Assembly: GCA_001972305.1 (NCBI GenBank)
Contig: BDDD01002248.1
Location: 1-64,000 of the forward strand
Direction: 5' to 3'
Origin: Cephalotus follicularis
Lineage: Eukaryota; Streptophyta; Magnoliopsida; Oxalidales; Cephalotaceae
DNA: 64,000 nt
Shown: piece by piece, positions 48,140-59,964 of the stretch
How positions within the stretch are numbered: the stretch's first letter is position 1
Layout of the letters: each line of letters starts with the position of its first letter
Notes under the pieces: generated by a model
Seen by the model: the letters and a program-made list of their open reading frames with translations, nothing else
Told to the model about the DNA's origin: nothing
The model's database searches: none
Position numbers and translations under genes: made by a program

Positions 48140-49008
48140 CAAGGGTTGGGGAATGGGGTATGAAGTTGCAGGATATAAATATATTATGCCCCGTAGCTGG
48201 AGAATTGGGGACATGATGACAGAGTGAATCCTGCTGATTTTGCGTAATAATTAATATAACTATGAGCTCATAATAAGGTTATTATATTTACAAGTCATAG
48301 AATTATTAATTCCATCGAAAACGCACGCCACCCTTATCTCTCGATAATTGCATAGGTCAAAGACTATTGGACATTATTATTATAATTAAATTAATGAATA
48401 AACCAAACGTGTCATCTAGTTATTTGGTGAATAGTACCTCACCTTCATGTTGCCAATGTAATGATATTCCTCCTTTCTTATCTTATTCAAGATATTCCTC
48501 CAAATTTATTGATATTAAGCTGAGAACGTTGGATTTATTAATTAACTACATCAATTGGTTAATTTTATTAACTAAACATGGGAAAACGTGGCCTAATCAA
48601 GCCTTAAATTGAACAAAGTCAGCCCGGTTTATATGCTAACTTTTATAAGTAGTAAGCTTTGTTACAAATGACCAAAATGGCTGGCCAAGGTACTGGGCAC
48701 TGAGGTGTAAGGATACATAAACACGCAAAATTAAGTCAACAAAGCTTGCAAACCACTTCACCTTCCTTATGTTGATCAAATTCATATAAATAGAATAGAT
48801 TAATCATGGTTTCTTTCCAACACTCATTGCTCTCTATATACACTAAATACTAGGGTTGATATATAACTTTCTATTATCATATCTTTCTCTAAGCCTAAAA
48901 AAGCCTTTTAATTTGCATATACGAAACCTTCATGCATTTTCACTGAATCAATACTACGTTCGTTCCCTCACTGTTTTTGGACTTTTCTTATAGTTTCGAA
49001 ATCAAAAA
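48140..49008 (+). promoter_or_regulatory. Promoter and leader of the patatin-like gene
   Basis: 870 bp separate the end of Copia element C from the patatin ATG. TATAAATA at 48785-48792 is the best TATA box (about 217 bp upstream of the ATG); TCTATATA at 48833-48840 is a second candidate. A GTCAA core (W-box complement) occurs near 48735. The retrotransposon is close enough to be part of the promoter environment. Confidence 0.5.
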
Positions 49009-52000
49009 ATGGAGGAAAAAAGTTCGTCTTTAAACAATATTCCAACTCCAGCATATGGAAATCTTATTACGATTCTTAGCATTGATGGGGGAGGAGTTAG
49101 AGGAATCATCCCTGGTGTTATACTCAGTTATCTAGAATCTCAACTTCAGGTAACTCACCCATATATTCATATAAGTGCTCATTAAATAGTTATGGTGATC
49201 ATGTACTCATGATCTCTAACATTATAATATTAAATATAGGAGCTTGATGGTGAGGATGCAAGGCTTGCAGATTACTTTGATGTGATATCAGGAACAAGTA
49301 CTGGTGGTCTAATAACAGCCATGCTAGCTGCACCAAACGAACAAAATCTTCCTTTATATGCCGCCAAAGACATAGTTCCCTTTTACCTCGACAACTGTCC
49401 TAAAATTTTTCCCCAAACAAGGTATAGCAAATAAAATTTTATATATATGGCAAAGTGAATATGTCAAGTTATATATTTTTTACTTTAATTACCGGACCTA
49501 CGGATTATATTTTTTCAATCAAATTGTTGGATTAGAGGTTCTACTTATATAAAGTAAGCTTGTGAATTGTTAGACATTTTGATATCTCTAGATAATTTAT
49601 CAAATAAGTTATTCTTTTATACTGAGTAAGAAAATTATAAAACGTTTGAATTTTTTATATCTATAAGACAAAGTATCTTATTTTTGGATCGTATTGATAA
49701 AGAAACGATTATACGACCATTTCAAAATATGAAAACTCATGGAGTACAGCTGTAAAAGATTATTAGTTTAATGAAATAATGTTATTTTTTTTAATCTAAT
49801 ATATCTATAAGACAAAGTATCTTATTCATATGCTTCAAGCGTATACTTTTAATTCTGACCAATCATAATTATGTTGAAAACTCAATGTAAAAGAATTCAA
49901 TTTTATTCACACTATATCTTTTTGGCATGCCCTACTATGACCTTTAAGATCCAACATTGTATCTGTGTGTGAGACGTTTGAATGATTCTGAGTCTTTTCC
50001 GTGCAAATTCATTTCATGGTGTTCCACATATTCCTATTTATTATTTGCTTTTTTGGTCTATTACTACTTACTCATAATTCTTGGCTTTGCAAATTACAGT
50101 GGTATTCTAGCTTGGCTTATAAATCTATGGAAAGCTCTAAGTGGACCAAAATACGATGGGAAGTATCTTCACAAGTTGATAAGAGAGATATTAAAGGACA
50201 CGAGGCTTCACCAAACCCTAACAAATGTGGTCATTCCAGCTTTTGACATAAAACTACTTCAGCCTACTATCTTTTCCTCATATCAGGTTATCGTCTTTAA
50301 CTTGCATATGCATGTGTGCACACACGCATGCATATATTAGTACACATGTGTGACAGAGTGTGAGTGTATGTTGTGTGTGTGTTAGAGAGAGAGAGAGAGA
50401 GTTGGTAGTCTAACTCTCGCTACAAGTTTCCCTTTTTTTCCTTTCCCCATTTTCTTGTTTAAATTTTGACATATCTTGTACGTTACCATACATTTGTCCT
50501 TTTGAATAAGAGTAATGTTATTCATAGTATTAAAAAAAATACAACAATTAAAGTTACTATTGATATGTTATAACAAAAAGAGTAAAATTGGAAGGGATCA
50601 TGAGTAATGTTATAGACAACAACTGTTGATATGCCATAACATCGTTGAGTTGAATTAAAAAGTATGTGTGGATCATCATTGAGTTAGATTAAAAAGTGTG
50701 ATGTGTCATAATCTCAGCAGTTGCTGTTAATTGTTTTTTTTTTCCATAATTCAACTCACCTTTCTAAACATGAAGTAGCTAGATAAGTAAAAATTATGTA
50801 ACTCCCTTTGTATATGTAAATGATAATGCTATGGACAACAACTAAAAAAAAACAACTGACAGCAACTATAAAAATTATGACACATTACACTTTTTAATCC
50901 AGTTCAATGATGATCCCCTCTAATTTTACTCTTTTTGTTATGATACATCAGCAGTTACGATAGTTATTGTGGTTTTTTAATTGCTAATCCATAGCATTAC
51001 TCATGATAATTACTGTATGTTGATCATTATGGGAAAGATGGAATAATATGTATTGACATATAAGAAATAACCTAACAAATAATTTATGTAATATAGATAT
51101 ACCAAATTTTGGCTAACTTTGTTTCATGAACACTATATAGACTAGCTACAACTAGTAAATTATAAAACGTATAGATGAACCCCACCTCTATATGTCATTT
51201 ATTTGGTTAAAAAGGTTGGTAGCTTGACCTAGGGTATCTAAAAATATTACCCAAAGAAAGAAATATGACACTTCCAATTTTTTCTCATGCAGGTAACAGT
51301 TCGTCCAGTCATAGATGCTCTATTATCGGACATATGCATAAGCACGTCAGCAGCACCAACTTATTTTCCTGCCTACTATTTTAAGAATCAAGAACAACTT
51401 GAAAATACACATGAGTTCAACCTCATCGATGGTGGTGTGGCTGCTAATAATCCAGTAATAACTTTAATCAACATTCTCTTTGAGAGGAATTGCTGGTCAA
51501 ATAATTAGTCGAGAAATTCTCAGATAAATACATTTTATGTAGACATAATCAATGATAAATTCATCTATGTCAGTAATTTATGACAGTTTATTATTTTTTT
51601 ATCTGATTGTCAAAGTATCAGTATTGTTATTATTGTTTATGTTTACATGGATTGTGTCCACTCAAGAATCTACCATGTTAATAATTATTCACATATTTTG
51701 GTTTTACTATGTAATTCCAGACTTTGGTTGCCATAAGTGAAGTTGCCAGACAAATAACAAAGAAGAATCCGGATTTCCCCTCGATCGAACCATTGTGTTA
51801 TGATCGTTTTCTCGTGATCTCGTTAGGGACAGGGTCGAACAGAAGCGAAAAAAAGTACAATGCTAAATCGGCTTCCAAGTGGGGTGTTATATGTTGGTTA
51901 TATGAGAATGGGTCTACTCCATTAATAGATTGTTACAGTGATGCAAGTGCTGATATGGTTGATTATCACAACTGTGTCTTTTTTCAAGCCCTTGATTCTC

Positions 52001-52566
52001 AAAATAACTATCTGCGAATCACTGTAAGTTCGTATACACACTCATCGCTTTTACTTTAAGAAAACTGAAGAGATGCATATGCGCGCTTACGGTGTAGGAT
52101 AATGTAAGAAACTACTTATAGTTGCATGAATATTCGGTTATGAAGCATGGTTATAAAAATTTACTTACACTAACTTTCTCATGGTTATAAAAACATGAAT
52201 AATCCCTTACAATTTTGGTTTGATGCAAAACCAGGATGACACGCTACGGGGTAATCTAGCTTCCGTTGATATATCTACAAAAGAGAACTTGGAGAATCTT
52301 GTGAAGGTTGGCGAGAACTTGTTAAAGAAGCCAGTTTCACACATAAATTTGGATACTGGTTTATATGAACCTGACGAAAATGCTGTCACTAATGAGGAAG
52401 CACTCAAAAGGTAATAAATACTGCCATTTTTCTTTCTTTTGTGTTCATCTTATGAAAACAACACTTATAGAATTCGGTCTTTGCTAATGCTTACAGGTTT
52501 GCAAAAGTGCTTTCAGATGAAAAGAAACTTCGAGAGTCAAAGTTCCCATCAACCGATCACTCTTAA
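49009..52566 (+). CDS. PLP: Patatin-like phospholipase (acyl hydrolase), seven exons
   Basis: Exons: 49009-49149, 49240-49421, 50100-50286, 51293-51454, 51721-52023, 52235-52410 and 52497-52566. All introns are GT-AG and the phases agree, giving 406 residues, the usual length of plant patatin-like proteins. The oxyanion-hole motif DGGGVRG is at about residues 25-31, the nucleophile motif GTSTGG follows in exon 2, and the catalytic aspartate is in DGGVAANNP at the end of exon 4. No signal peptide is seen ([10 protein letters not shown]...), so it is probably cytosolic, like the PLP2/PLA2A type. These enzymes release fatty acids from phospho- and galactolipids and act in defence and lipid turnover. 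AATAAA at 52613-52618 is a likely poly(A) signal. The gene appears complete. Confidence 0.92.
50383..50401. repeat. (AG)n microsatellite in intron 3 of the patatin-like gene
   Basis: A GA run following a TG-rich stretch, about 100 bp into the intron. Confidence 0.85.
50510..51002. mobile_element. Nested hairpin MITE in intron 3 of the patatin-like gene
   Basis: The outer arms GAGTAATGTTAT... (50510) and ...ATAGCATTACTC (to 51002) pair over about 90 bp, including TATRACAAAAAGAGTAAAATT. The left arm is interrupted near 50605 by a second GAGTAATGTTAT start. The inner arms ATTAAAAAGTGTRATGTGTCATAAT also pair. The intron RNA could fold into a long imperfect hairpin. The termini match the intergenic MITE at 29379-29575. 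Confidence 0.65.
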
Positions 52567-52720
52567 AAAAGAATGATAGATTGCTTTATTGCTACAATTA
52601 ATGATTTGTAAAAATAAAATTCACATCTTTGTTTGTGACTATCTCCATCCATGTAAATCAAGAATACTTAAGGTATGATGAATATTTTATAAATTCAAGT
52701 GTTTGATTTCATATTTTAGC

Positions 52721-53061
52721 TAGACCTGATAAAATTTATCTAAACTTAGATACCCGTAATTTTTACCCGTAATGACTTTTTTAGTACCCATTAAAAAACG
52801 GGTTATTTTTACCCTTTACTCAACGGGTAAATCCATTGTTACCTGTACCCATGGGTACCCATGAATACATGTAATTTTATCTCTATATTATGTAGACATT
52901 GCAAAATTTACACAAACTCGCAGGTACCCGCAAGTTCTTCTAATTTTTAAGGGTAATGGGTATAGTTTTCAGTACCCATTAAAAAACGGATAATTATTAC
53001 TCGTTATCTAACGGGTAGACCCGTTATCACCCGTACCTCTGGTACCTGTTTACCAGGTCTA
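52721..53061. mobile_element. hAT-type MITE
   Basis: The terminal inverted repeats TAGACCTGATAAA (52721) and TTTACCAGGTCTA (to 53061) enclose 340 bp of non-coding DNA. The interior is rich in GGGTAC/GTACCC and AACGGGTA motifs in both orientations. Flanking 8-mers ATTTTAGC (52713-52720) and ATTTTATC (53062-53069) agree at 7 of 8 positions, as expected for a hAT 8-bp target duplication. It lies about 155 bp downstream of the patatin gene stop. Confidence 0.75.
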
Positions 53062-53069
53062 ATTTTATC

Positions 53070-53755
53070 TACGTAAATGATTTATATAAATAAATATCAG
53101 TTTTGGATTTATATAATGTTAATAATACTTAAAATAATTTTAAAGATATCAACACACACAAACTATTGTAGAATGACATGCATAGTCCCTTATTGGATAC
53201 TTGGATAGTACGTTTGAGCTAAGCATCAACATGACAACATCTGAAAGATCCAGAATATGAAACCTAGGCCAAACAAAGTGGAGTGATAGAATCCTATTAT
53301 TTTGTTTTTAGAGGGAAAAAAGAAATAAAACTACATGCATAAAAGATATCTACAATGACATCCATAAAAGATATCTCCACTTTCAATTATATTATTCTTA
53401 AGATGTTTGATTCATAATGGTCCATCTCTAGAGCCAATACTCAGCAGTGAGAAGGATGCCGGCCAGGGATCATGGTGTCCTGTTTTTCTTCCTTTGAGAT
53501 TCCATCATTTACCAAAAGGAAAAATATTCTCACATCAATTGAGGTTAAAACCTGGGGAAAATATCCCTGTTGTGTTCTACTTTTTACTATATTAGCGAAC
53601 AATTTTCGGCTTAATGTACAACTCAAGATTAATATCAGCTTAATCAAACCCATAACACAAACCAAACGCATATCTCAAAAAATACCAATCCAACTGATGA
53701 CACCAAAAACCACCACCATTACCAGCAGATACAAGCATATCCCATATCTCAAAAC
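53070..53755. other. Intergenic, no gene recognised
   Basis: AT-rich. The stretch 53407-53595 is less AT-rich and has open frames on both strands, but no known motif. It is not supported as a gene. Confidence 0.4.
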
Positions 53756-54099
53756 TGTTATAAATTTAGACTGATTCACACACACAAACTACTGCAGAAA
53801 ATTAAAGCAACACAAGAGAAATACGTAGCTCGGTCATAAGACCTACGTCCACGGCGAGATCACTCCGATCTCAGGCGATTCCACTAAGATTGATAAACCG
53901 AGTACAAGCCAGCACTCTTACAATACTCAGTCACACCTCCCACACTCACTGTGTTTATATGCTTATTCTCATTAATAAGAACAAACTATGTTAAAACCCT
54001 AGTTAACATAGGGCTTAACATAAAACATGGCCCAAAAGACCACTACCCATCCCATGGCCCAAAACCCAGGTCCACTCTAATTTGACTCCAGTTTTAACA
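53756..54099 (-). repeat. 3' LTR of Copia element D
   Basis: 344 bp, matching 58744-59087; the polypurine tract lies at about 54100-54112 on the minus strand. Confidence 0.94.
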
Positions 54100-54162
54100 A
54101 TCTCCCACTTGGAGTCAAAATTGGGTGCAACATCCCTGCACCCTGGAATGTAAAAAATTCTA

Positions 54163-57100
54163 CTATCTAACACTAATAGAAGCTGAGCAAAAACTCAACT
54201 TCTCATTGTCCACCACCTTTGTCAGCATATCTGCTACATTCTGAGAAGTGTGAATCTTCTCCAAGTTCACCAAACTCTCTTCCAATGCAGTGCGAATAAA
54301 GTGATATCTTTGCCTGATATGCTTCGTATGAGAATGAAACGCGGAGTTCTTAGCAAGATACAAGGCACTCTGACTGTCCGTCCAAAGAGTTCCAACTTCC
54401 TGCTTCTGAGCCAAATCTTTAAGATACTCTTGTAACCATATGAACTCCTTAGTAGCTTCAGTGATGGCCACAGACTCCACTTCCGTGGTGGATAAGGCTA
54501 CCACTGGCTGCAACTTGGACATCCAACTGACTGTTGTCCCACCAAGGGTAAAAACAAAACCAGTGGTACTCTTACCACTATCCAAATCACCTGCCATGTA
54601 TGCATCAACAAAACCCTGCAAACCAAAACTAGACTTCCCAAAGTTCAAGCAACACCTGGAAGTTCCCTTCAAGTATCTGAGCAACCATTTCACTGCTTCC
54701 CAATGATTCTTCCTTGGATTACTCATGTACCTACTAACCACTCCCACTGCTTGAGCAATGTCCGGTCTTGTGCAAACCATAGCATACATCAAGCTACCAA
54801 CAGCTGAAGCATAAGGTACTCTCTCCATACTCTTCTGCTCTTCCGTTGTTTTAGGACCATCATCCTTGGTCAACCTGAAGTGCCTAGCAAGAGGTTGAGA
54901 TACCGGTTTAGCATCCTGCATGCTGAACCTCTTAAGTATCTTCTCAACATAGTCCTGCTGAGTCAACTTAAGTGTACAATTCTTTCTGTCCCTAAAGATC
55001 TTCATACCAACTATCTGTCTGGCTTCACCAAGATCTTTCATCTCAAATGCCTCTGCTAAATCCTTCTTCAATATCCTAATATCCTCCATGCTTGTACCAG
55101 CAACTAACATATCATCAACATATAACAAAAGAATCAAGAAATTACCTTCCGATGTCTTCCTGAAATATACACAGTGATCACTCTCGCATCTACTGAACTG
55201 ATGTCTCACCATGAAGCTGTCAAACTTTAAATACCACTGCCTAGGAGCCTGTTTCAACCCGTACAAGCTCTTCTTCAATCTGCATACTAGATTCTTCTTC
55301 GCACTGACTTCAAAACCCTCAGGCTGCTGCATGTAAATCTCTTCATCCAAATCACCATGAAGGAAAGCTGTCTTCACATATAGTTGTTCTAGATACAGAT
55401 CCTTCATAGCCACAATGCTCAGCACAACTCTGATCGAAGTCATCTTCACAACTGGCGAAAAAATCTCATCATAATCAATGCCCTTCTTCTGTGCAAACCC
55501 TTTTACAACAAGTCTAGCCTTGTACCTCTGTCTACCATCAGCTTCATTCTTGATTATGTAGACCCATTTGCTCTGAAGAGGTTTTCACCCATCTGGAAGT
55601 TTAACCAACTCCCAACTCTGATTCTTAGTCAAGGAGTCCATTTCCTCTTTCATTGCCTGCTCCCACTCAATCCGAGTATCTACCTCTAGTGCCTCATCTA
55701 GAGTCTCAGGCTCACCAGCATCAGTATATAGAATATGATTCAAAACGGGAGAATATCTCTCTAGAGCTCGTCTCTCTCTGATGCTTCTCCTCAAATGTGA
55801 AGATGGTGTAGCAACCTCAAGCTCATCTCCCTGAACTGACTCTGGAGCAGCTTCATCATTCACTTGAACATTCTCCTTTATCGCCGGAGTGCCTCTTAAA
55901 TCTAACTTAACCTGCTCAGATTTCTCTACACCATCGGAACTGGGAGCATCTCTGTTTTTGTATAACTTCAGCTCATTGAAAACTACATCTCTACTCCTAA
56001 CAACCTTCTTAGCAGCACTATCCCAAAGACGGAAACCATACTCATTCTCACCATAACTAAGAAAATAACATTTCCTTGATTTGGGATCAAGCTTTCCCCT
56101 GCACTCACTATCAACATGCACAAAAGCTTCACAGCCAAATACTCTCAAATAGCTGTAGTTCACTGGTTTACCTGTCCAAGCTTCCTCTGGAACTCCATTG
56201 TCTAGTGCTGTAGAGGGACTACGGTTAATGAGATACACCGCAATAGAAACAGCTTCTGCCCAACAGAACAATGGTAACCATGCATGCAATCTCATAGCTA
56301 TGGCACGTTCCATAATTGTTCTGTTCATCCTCTCCGCAACTCCATTCTCCTGGCACATCTTGGGAGGAGTTTTGATTCTCCTGATCCCAGCTTTCTGGCA
56401 GAACTACTCAAACTCACCACTGCAGTATTCACCTCCATTGTCTGACTTCAGACACTTCAATTTCTTTCCAGTCTCATTTTCAACCGAAACTTTCCACCTT
56501 CTAAATGTACTAAACACATCTGACTTGTTTCTGATTGTGTAGATCCAAGTCTTCCTCGTAGCATCATCTACGAAGGTGACGTAATAATGTGCTCCACCCA
56601 TCGAGGCAATATTTGCTGGTCTCCATACATCTGTATGCACTAGCTCAAGCTTCTCCTGCTTTCTTTCTGGACCAACCTTCAGAAATCTCACCCGCTTCTG
56701 TTTGTCGAGTACACAGCTCTCACAAAACTCATGATCAATCTCCTTTAGCTCTAGCAACGCTTTCCGTGAATGTAAAATCTTCAGTCCTGTTTCACTCATA
56801 TGCCCCAGCCTCAAATGCCATATTCTGGAGTCAATCTGTGGTGTGTAATTCACCGAAGCATAACTCAAATCAGTAAGCAGATACAATGTACCAACCTGCT
56901 TTCCTCTAGCTACTGTCAAGGATCCCTTCTGAACCTTCCATGAGTGATCTCCAAAAATAGTCTTGTACCCCTCATTATCAAGTGCACTAGTTGATATGAG
57001 GTTTCTTATCAACTCCGGAATATATCTGACACCATTCAGAGTCCACTTCGTTCCATTTGGTAGCCGCAAAATGAACTTACCCATTCCTGCAACCGGACAG

Positions 57101-58074
57101 GGATGATCATCACCCAGCAGCACTTCACCAAAATCTCCACTTGTGTACTCACAGAAAAAATCTCTCTGGGATGTAGAATGAAATGACGCTCTAGAATCAA
57201 TCACCCAATGCTCACTGATTGTAGCACAAACTGTAGCCACTAGAGACTCTCTCACATCTTCACCGACTGTATTTGCTTCTGTTGGTCTATTCTCAGCTCC
57301 TGGCTTACCATTCTTCGCCCAACAGTCCTTCTTCAAGTGCCCTATTTTACCACTGTACCAGCACTCCATCTTCTTCTCAGAACCTCTGCTCTGAGACCTC
57401 CCTCTGGACTGACTTCTTTCTTTGCTTCTTCCTCTTTGCCTGCTTTGCCGTCTACCCCTGTTCTGTGCATTCAGAGCAACACTTGCTGATGAAGTCTCCC
57501 CCAAGTTCTTCCTCCTGGTCACCTCACTCAAGATCTTAGCAGTAACATCCTCAAACCTCAATTTTTCTGTACGAGGAACTGAATTGCTCACAGCTGTCAC
57601 AACAGGAACCCAATCCTCCAGCAATGAACAAAGAAAAGCTAGTGCAACTAACTCATCATCAAACTCTATCTGAATCGACGCGAGTTGTGTAATCACAGTA
57701 TTAAAGTCATTAAAGTGATTATGCATGGTAGTCGCCGCAGAGTACTTCATACTGAACAATTTCTTCATAAGATATACCTTGTTCGTAGCAGAGGGAGTTT
57801 CATACAACCTAGACAGTGCATCCATAAGTCCCTTTGTTGTAGTCTCCTTTCTGACATTGGATATCACTGAATTCGCCACAGTCAGCCTGACTACTCCTAG
57901 AGCTTTTCTGTCAAGCAAATCCCAATCTTTATCAGACATTTTCTCCGGTTTCTTTTTCTTCCCTTGCAGAGCTAAATACAGACTATCCTTCTGATACAGG
58001 ATATCCTCGATATTGTCTTTCCACAGTCCGAAATTATCACCTGAGATATTTTCAATTTTTGTTGACTCCTCCAT
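54163..58074 (-). pseudogene. Copia element D Gag-Pol polyprotein with two in-frame stops
   Basis: One frame spans about 1,300 codons from the chosen Met (58074; the frame stays open upstream to 58104) to the stop at 54165-54163. Gag has the zinc knuckle CWYSGKIGHLKKDC, with the second cysteine changed to serine. The protease reads DSRASFH where DSGAS is expected. The integrase has HLRLGHMS, TDVWRP, FVDDATRK, LKSDNGGEY and NGVAERMNRT. The reverse transcriptase has KARLVVKGFAQKKGIDY, YGLKQAPRQWY and an intact YVDDMLV. RNase H ends with ADMLTKVVDNEKL. The stops are TAG near 56403 and TGA near 55586, the latter replacing the tryptophan of a GWKPLQ-like motif. Two active-site-type changes plus two stops make it inactive as it stands. 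Confidence 0.93.
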
Positions 58075-58743
58075 AGCTCCCAAAAAAAAAATGATTACTT
58101 TCAATTTTTTTTTACTACTGACGTCTGATTACTTTTATTTTATTTTATTTTTAAAAAACTGCTGACGTCACCTAAACTAGTTGCAACAGACCAGGCTGCA
58201 CCGACCTTCTTCTCCGGCAACCCTGCAACTTCCGGACACCGTCAACCACCGCCGATATCCAGTCATCGTCACCCGAAAAATCTCGCGTTCTCCTTCCTGG
58301 AGAGCACCACCAGATCGCGTCTCACGATCCACAACCAGATCGACACCAGTTCTCTTGAACGATGGCGTACCTCGAGTTCGTTGAAGACCTCCACTGCCGA
58401 CCAAAACAGAAACCACAAACCAGGAATCTGCACCTTCATTCAGACCACCGTGAGCGAGCAAACCAGATCACGCTTCACGGATCTACAACTGCCGACAACC
58501 ACAGACCTCAAATCTTCTTGTTCGATCTGCCACCGATAAGTAGAAAGCATGACCCAATAGTCCAGTCTCCTTCAATGTATTCGAGAGCTCCGCACCTGCA
58601 TAATAACCCGATCGACCCAAGCATAGATCGACAACACCTTCAATCCAAAGAGCCGATTCAAAAAATTGCACAGTGAAATCCAAAATCTTGGACCTTTTGT
58701 CTGCCAATCAAAAATTGCCACTCATCCTATCTCTGATACCAAT

Positions 58744-59087
58744 TGTTATAAATTTAGACTGATTGACACACACAAACTAGTGTAGAAAATTAAAACAACA
58801 CAAGAGAAATAGGTGGTTCGGTCATAAAACCTACGTCCACGACGAGATCACTCCGATCTCAGGCGATTCCACTAAGATTAATAAACCGAGTACAAGCCAG
58901 CACTCTCACAATACTCAGTCACACCTCCCACACTCACTGTGTTTATATGTTTATTCTCATTACTAAAAACAAACTATGTTAAAACCTTAGTTAAGGTAGG
59001 GCTTAACATAAAACATGACCTAAAAGACCACTACCTATCCCATGGCCCAAAACACAAGTCCGCACTAATTTGACTCCAGTTTTAACA
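58744..59087 (-). repeat. 5' LTR of Copia element D
   Basis: 344 bp; on the coding strand it is followed by the primer-binding site. Confidence 0.94.
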
Positions 59088-59092
59088 AAAAC

Positions 59093-59964
59093 CACACAAA
59101 AAAATGAAGAATTGAACAAAATAAAAAGGAAAAAAAAAACAAATCTCCTTGGTGGAGAGTTGTTGGGTGAGTATTCCTGAAGGCTGATGGAGTCTCTGGT
59201 GGTTCCATGTTTGGCATCGCCTTCTTACATGATTCGATGAAGCTCGATTCTGTTGAGGTTGGGGTTGGGGCTCGAGCCCTCACTGTGCTACGAGTCATGG
59301 GTTGCTTTAAAGAAATCGAACATGTTTGGCATCCCCTTTTATATTATTATAGTTTTGTGGTATGGGTTGCTTTAAGGAAATCGAACATGAATGAGTTGTC
59401 AATTTGGGAAAGTTATAGGTCTAGGAAATTGGGAGTTTTGGATTTTTGAACGCAAGCAACTAAGACCGGCAGTTTTTTAGAGTTGGAAGCAAATAAACGA
59501 ATTTTGTGTTCTTGCGATTTGAGTGTTGTGTTTTTTATTAGTAATTTGTTAAGGTAACTTGTCACCTTATTTTATGTGTTTTTTATTAATGATTTGTTAA
59601 AATAATTTATCACTTTATTTTATATTATTTAATAGAATGTACGTATTTTAATATCTGATTTACTAAAGAGACCATTAGTACAAACCATAGCACCTGTAAC
59701 TCAGAGGAAATGCATTCGAATAGGCATACAAAACATATCAGACTCAAATAACCACCCAACCCAATCAATCTAATGATTTATTTTGCTAATGAAATATTTT
59801 CTCGGTGAACACCGTGTAGTGAATAATGAACAAGATACATTAGGGCAACCCTTTTAAGTATGTGTTTATAGATCGATAGAGGAATTCTATGGCACAAAAT
59901 GAATAATAAAATTGTTAATTTAATAAAAAAATAAATCGGTTTTACTACAGTTTTAAATTTTATT
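59093..59964. other. Flank of Copia element D, possible first-exon remnant
   Basis: A minus-strand frame starting at 59298 reads MTRSTVRARAPTPTSTESSF and further coding-like sequence before low-complexity T-rich DNA. It could be a first exon of a gene split by Copia element D, but no donor site or downstream exon was found. A direct repeat ATGGGTTGCTTTAARGAAAT occurs at about 59297 and 59361. The rest is AT-rich. Confidence 0.3.

Larger units (their letters stand above)
53756..59087 (-). mobile_element. Nearly intact Copia LTR retrotransposon (element D)
   Basis: Two 344-bp LTRs (53756-54099 and 58744-59087) read TGTTAAAACTGG...TTATAACA on the coding strand. A perfect 5-bp duplication AAAAC flanks the element on the plus strand (53751-53755 and 59088-59092). 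On the minus strand, TGGTATCAGAG (complement of 58731-58741) follows the 5' LTR as primer site, and CCAAGTGGGAGAT precedes the 3' LTR. A leader of about 670 bp (58075-58743) without domains precedes gag. By eye the LTRs differ at about 24 positions, yet the polyprotein frame has only two stops. Confidence 0.95.

Noticed and set aside
49957..50340. 127-codon open frame across patatin intron 2 and exon 3
   Set aside because: It is exon 3 read with unspliced intron sequence; GT-AG splicing gives the family-consistent protein instead.
57273..58676. Several plus-strand frames opposite Copia element D
   Set aside because: They are antisense readings of gag and leader; the minus-strand frame carries all known motifs.
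59262..59300. GGGGCTCGAGCCC considered as a tRNA B box
   Set aside because: No A box or foldable tRNA cloverleaf lies upstream.
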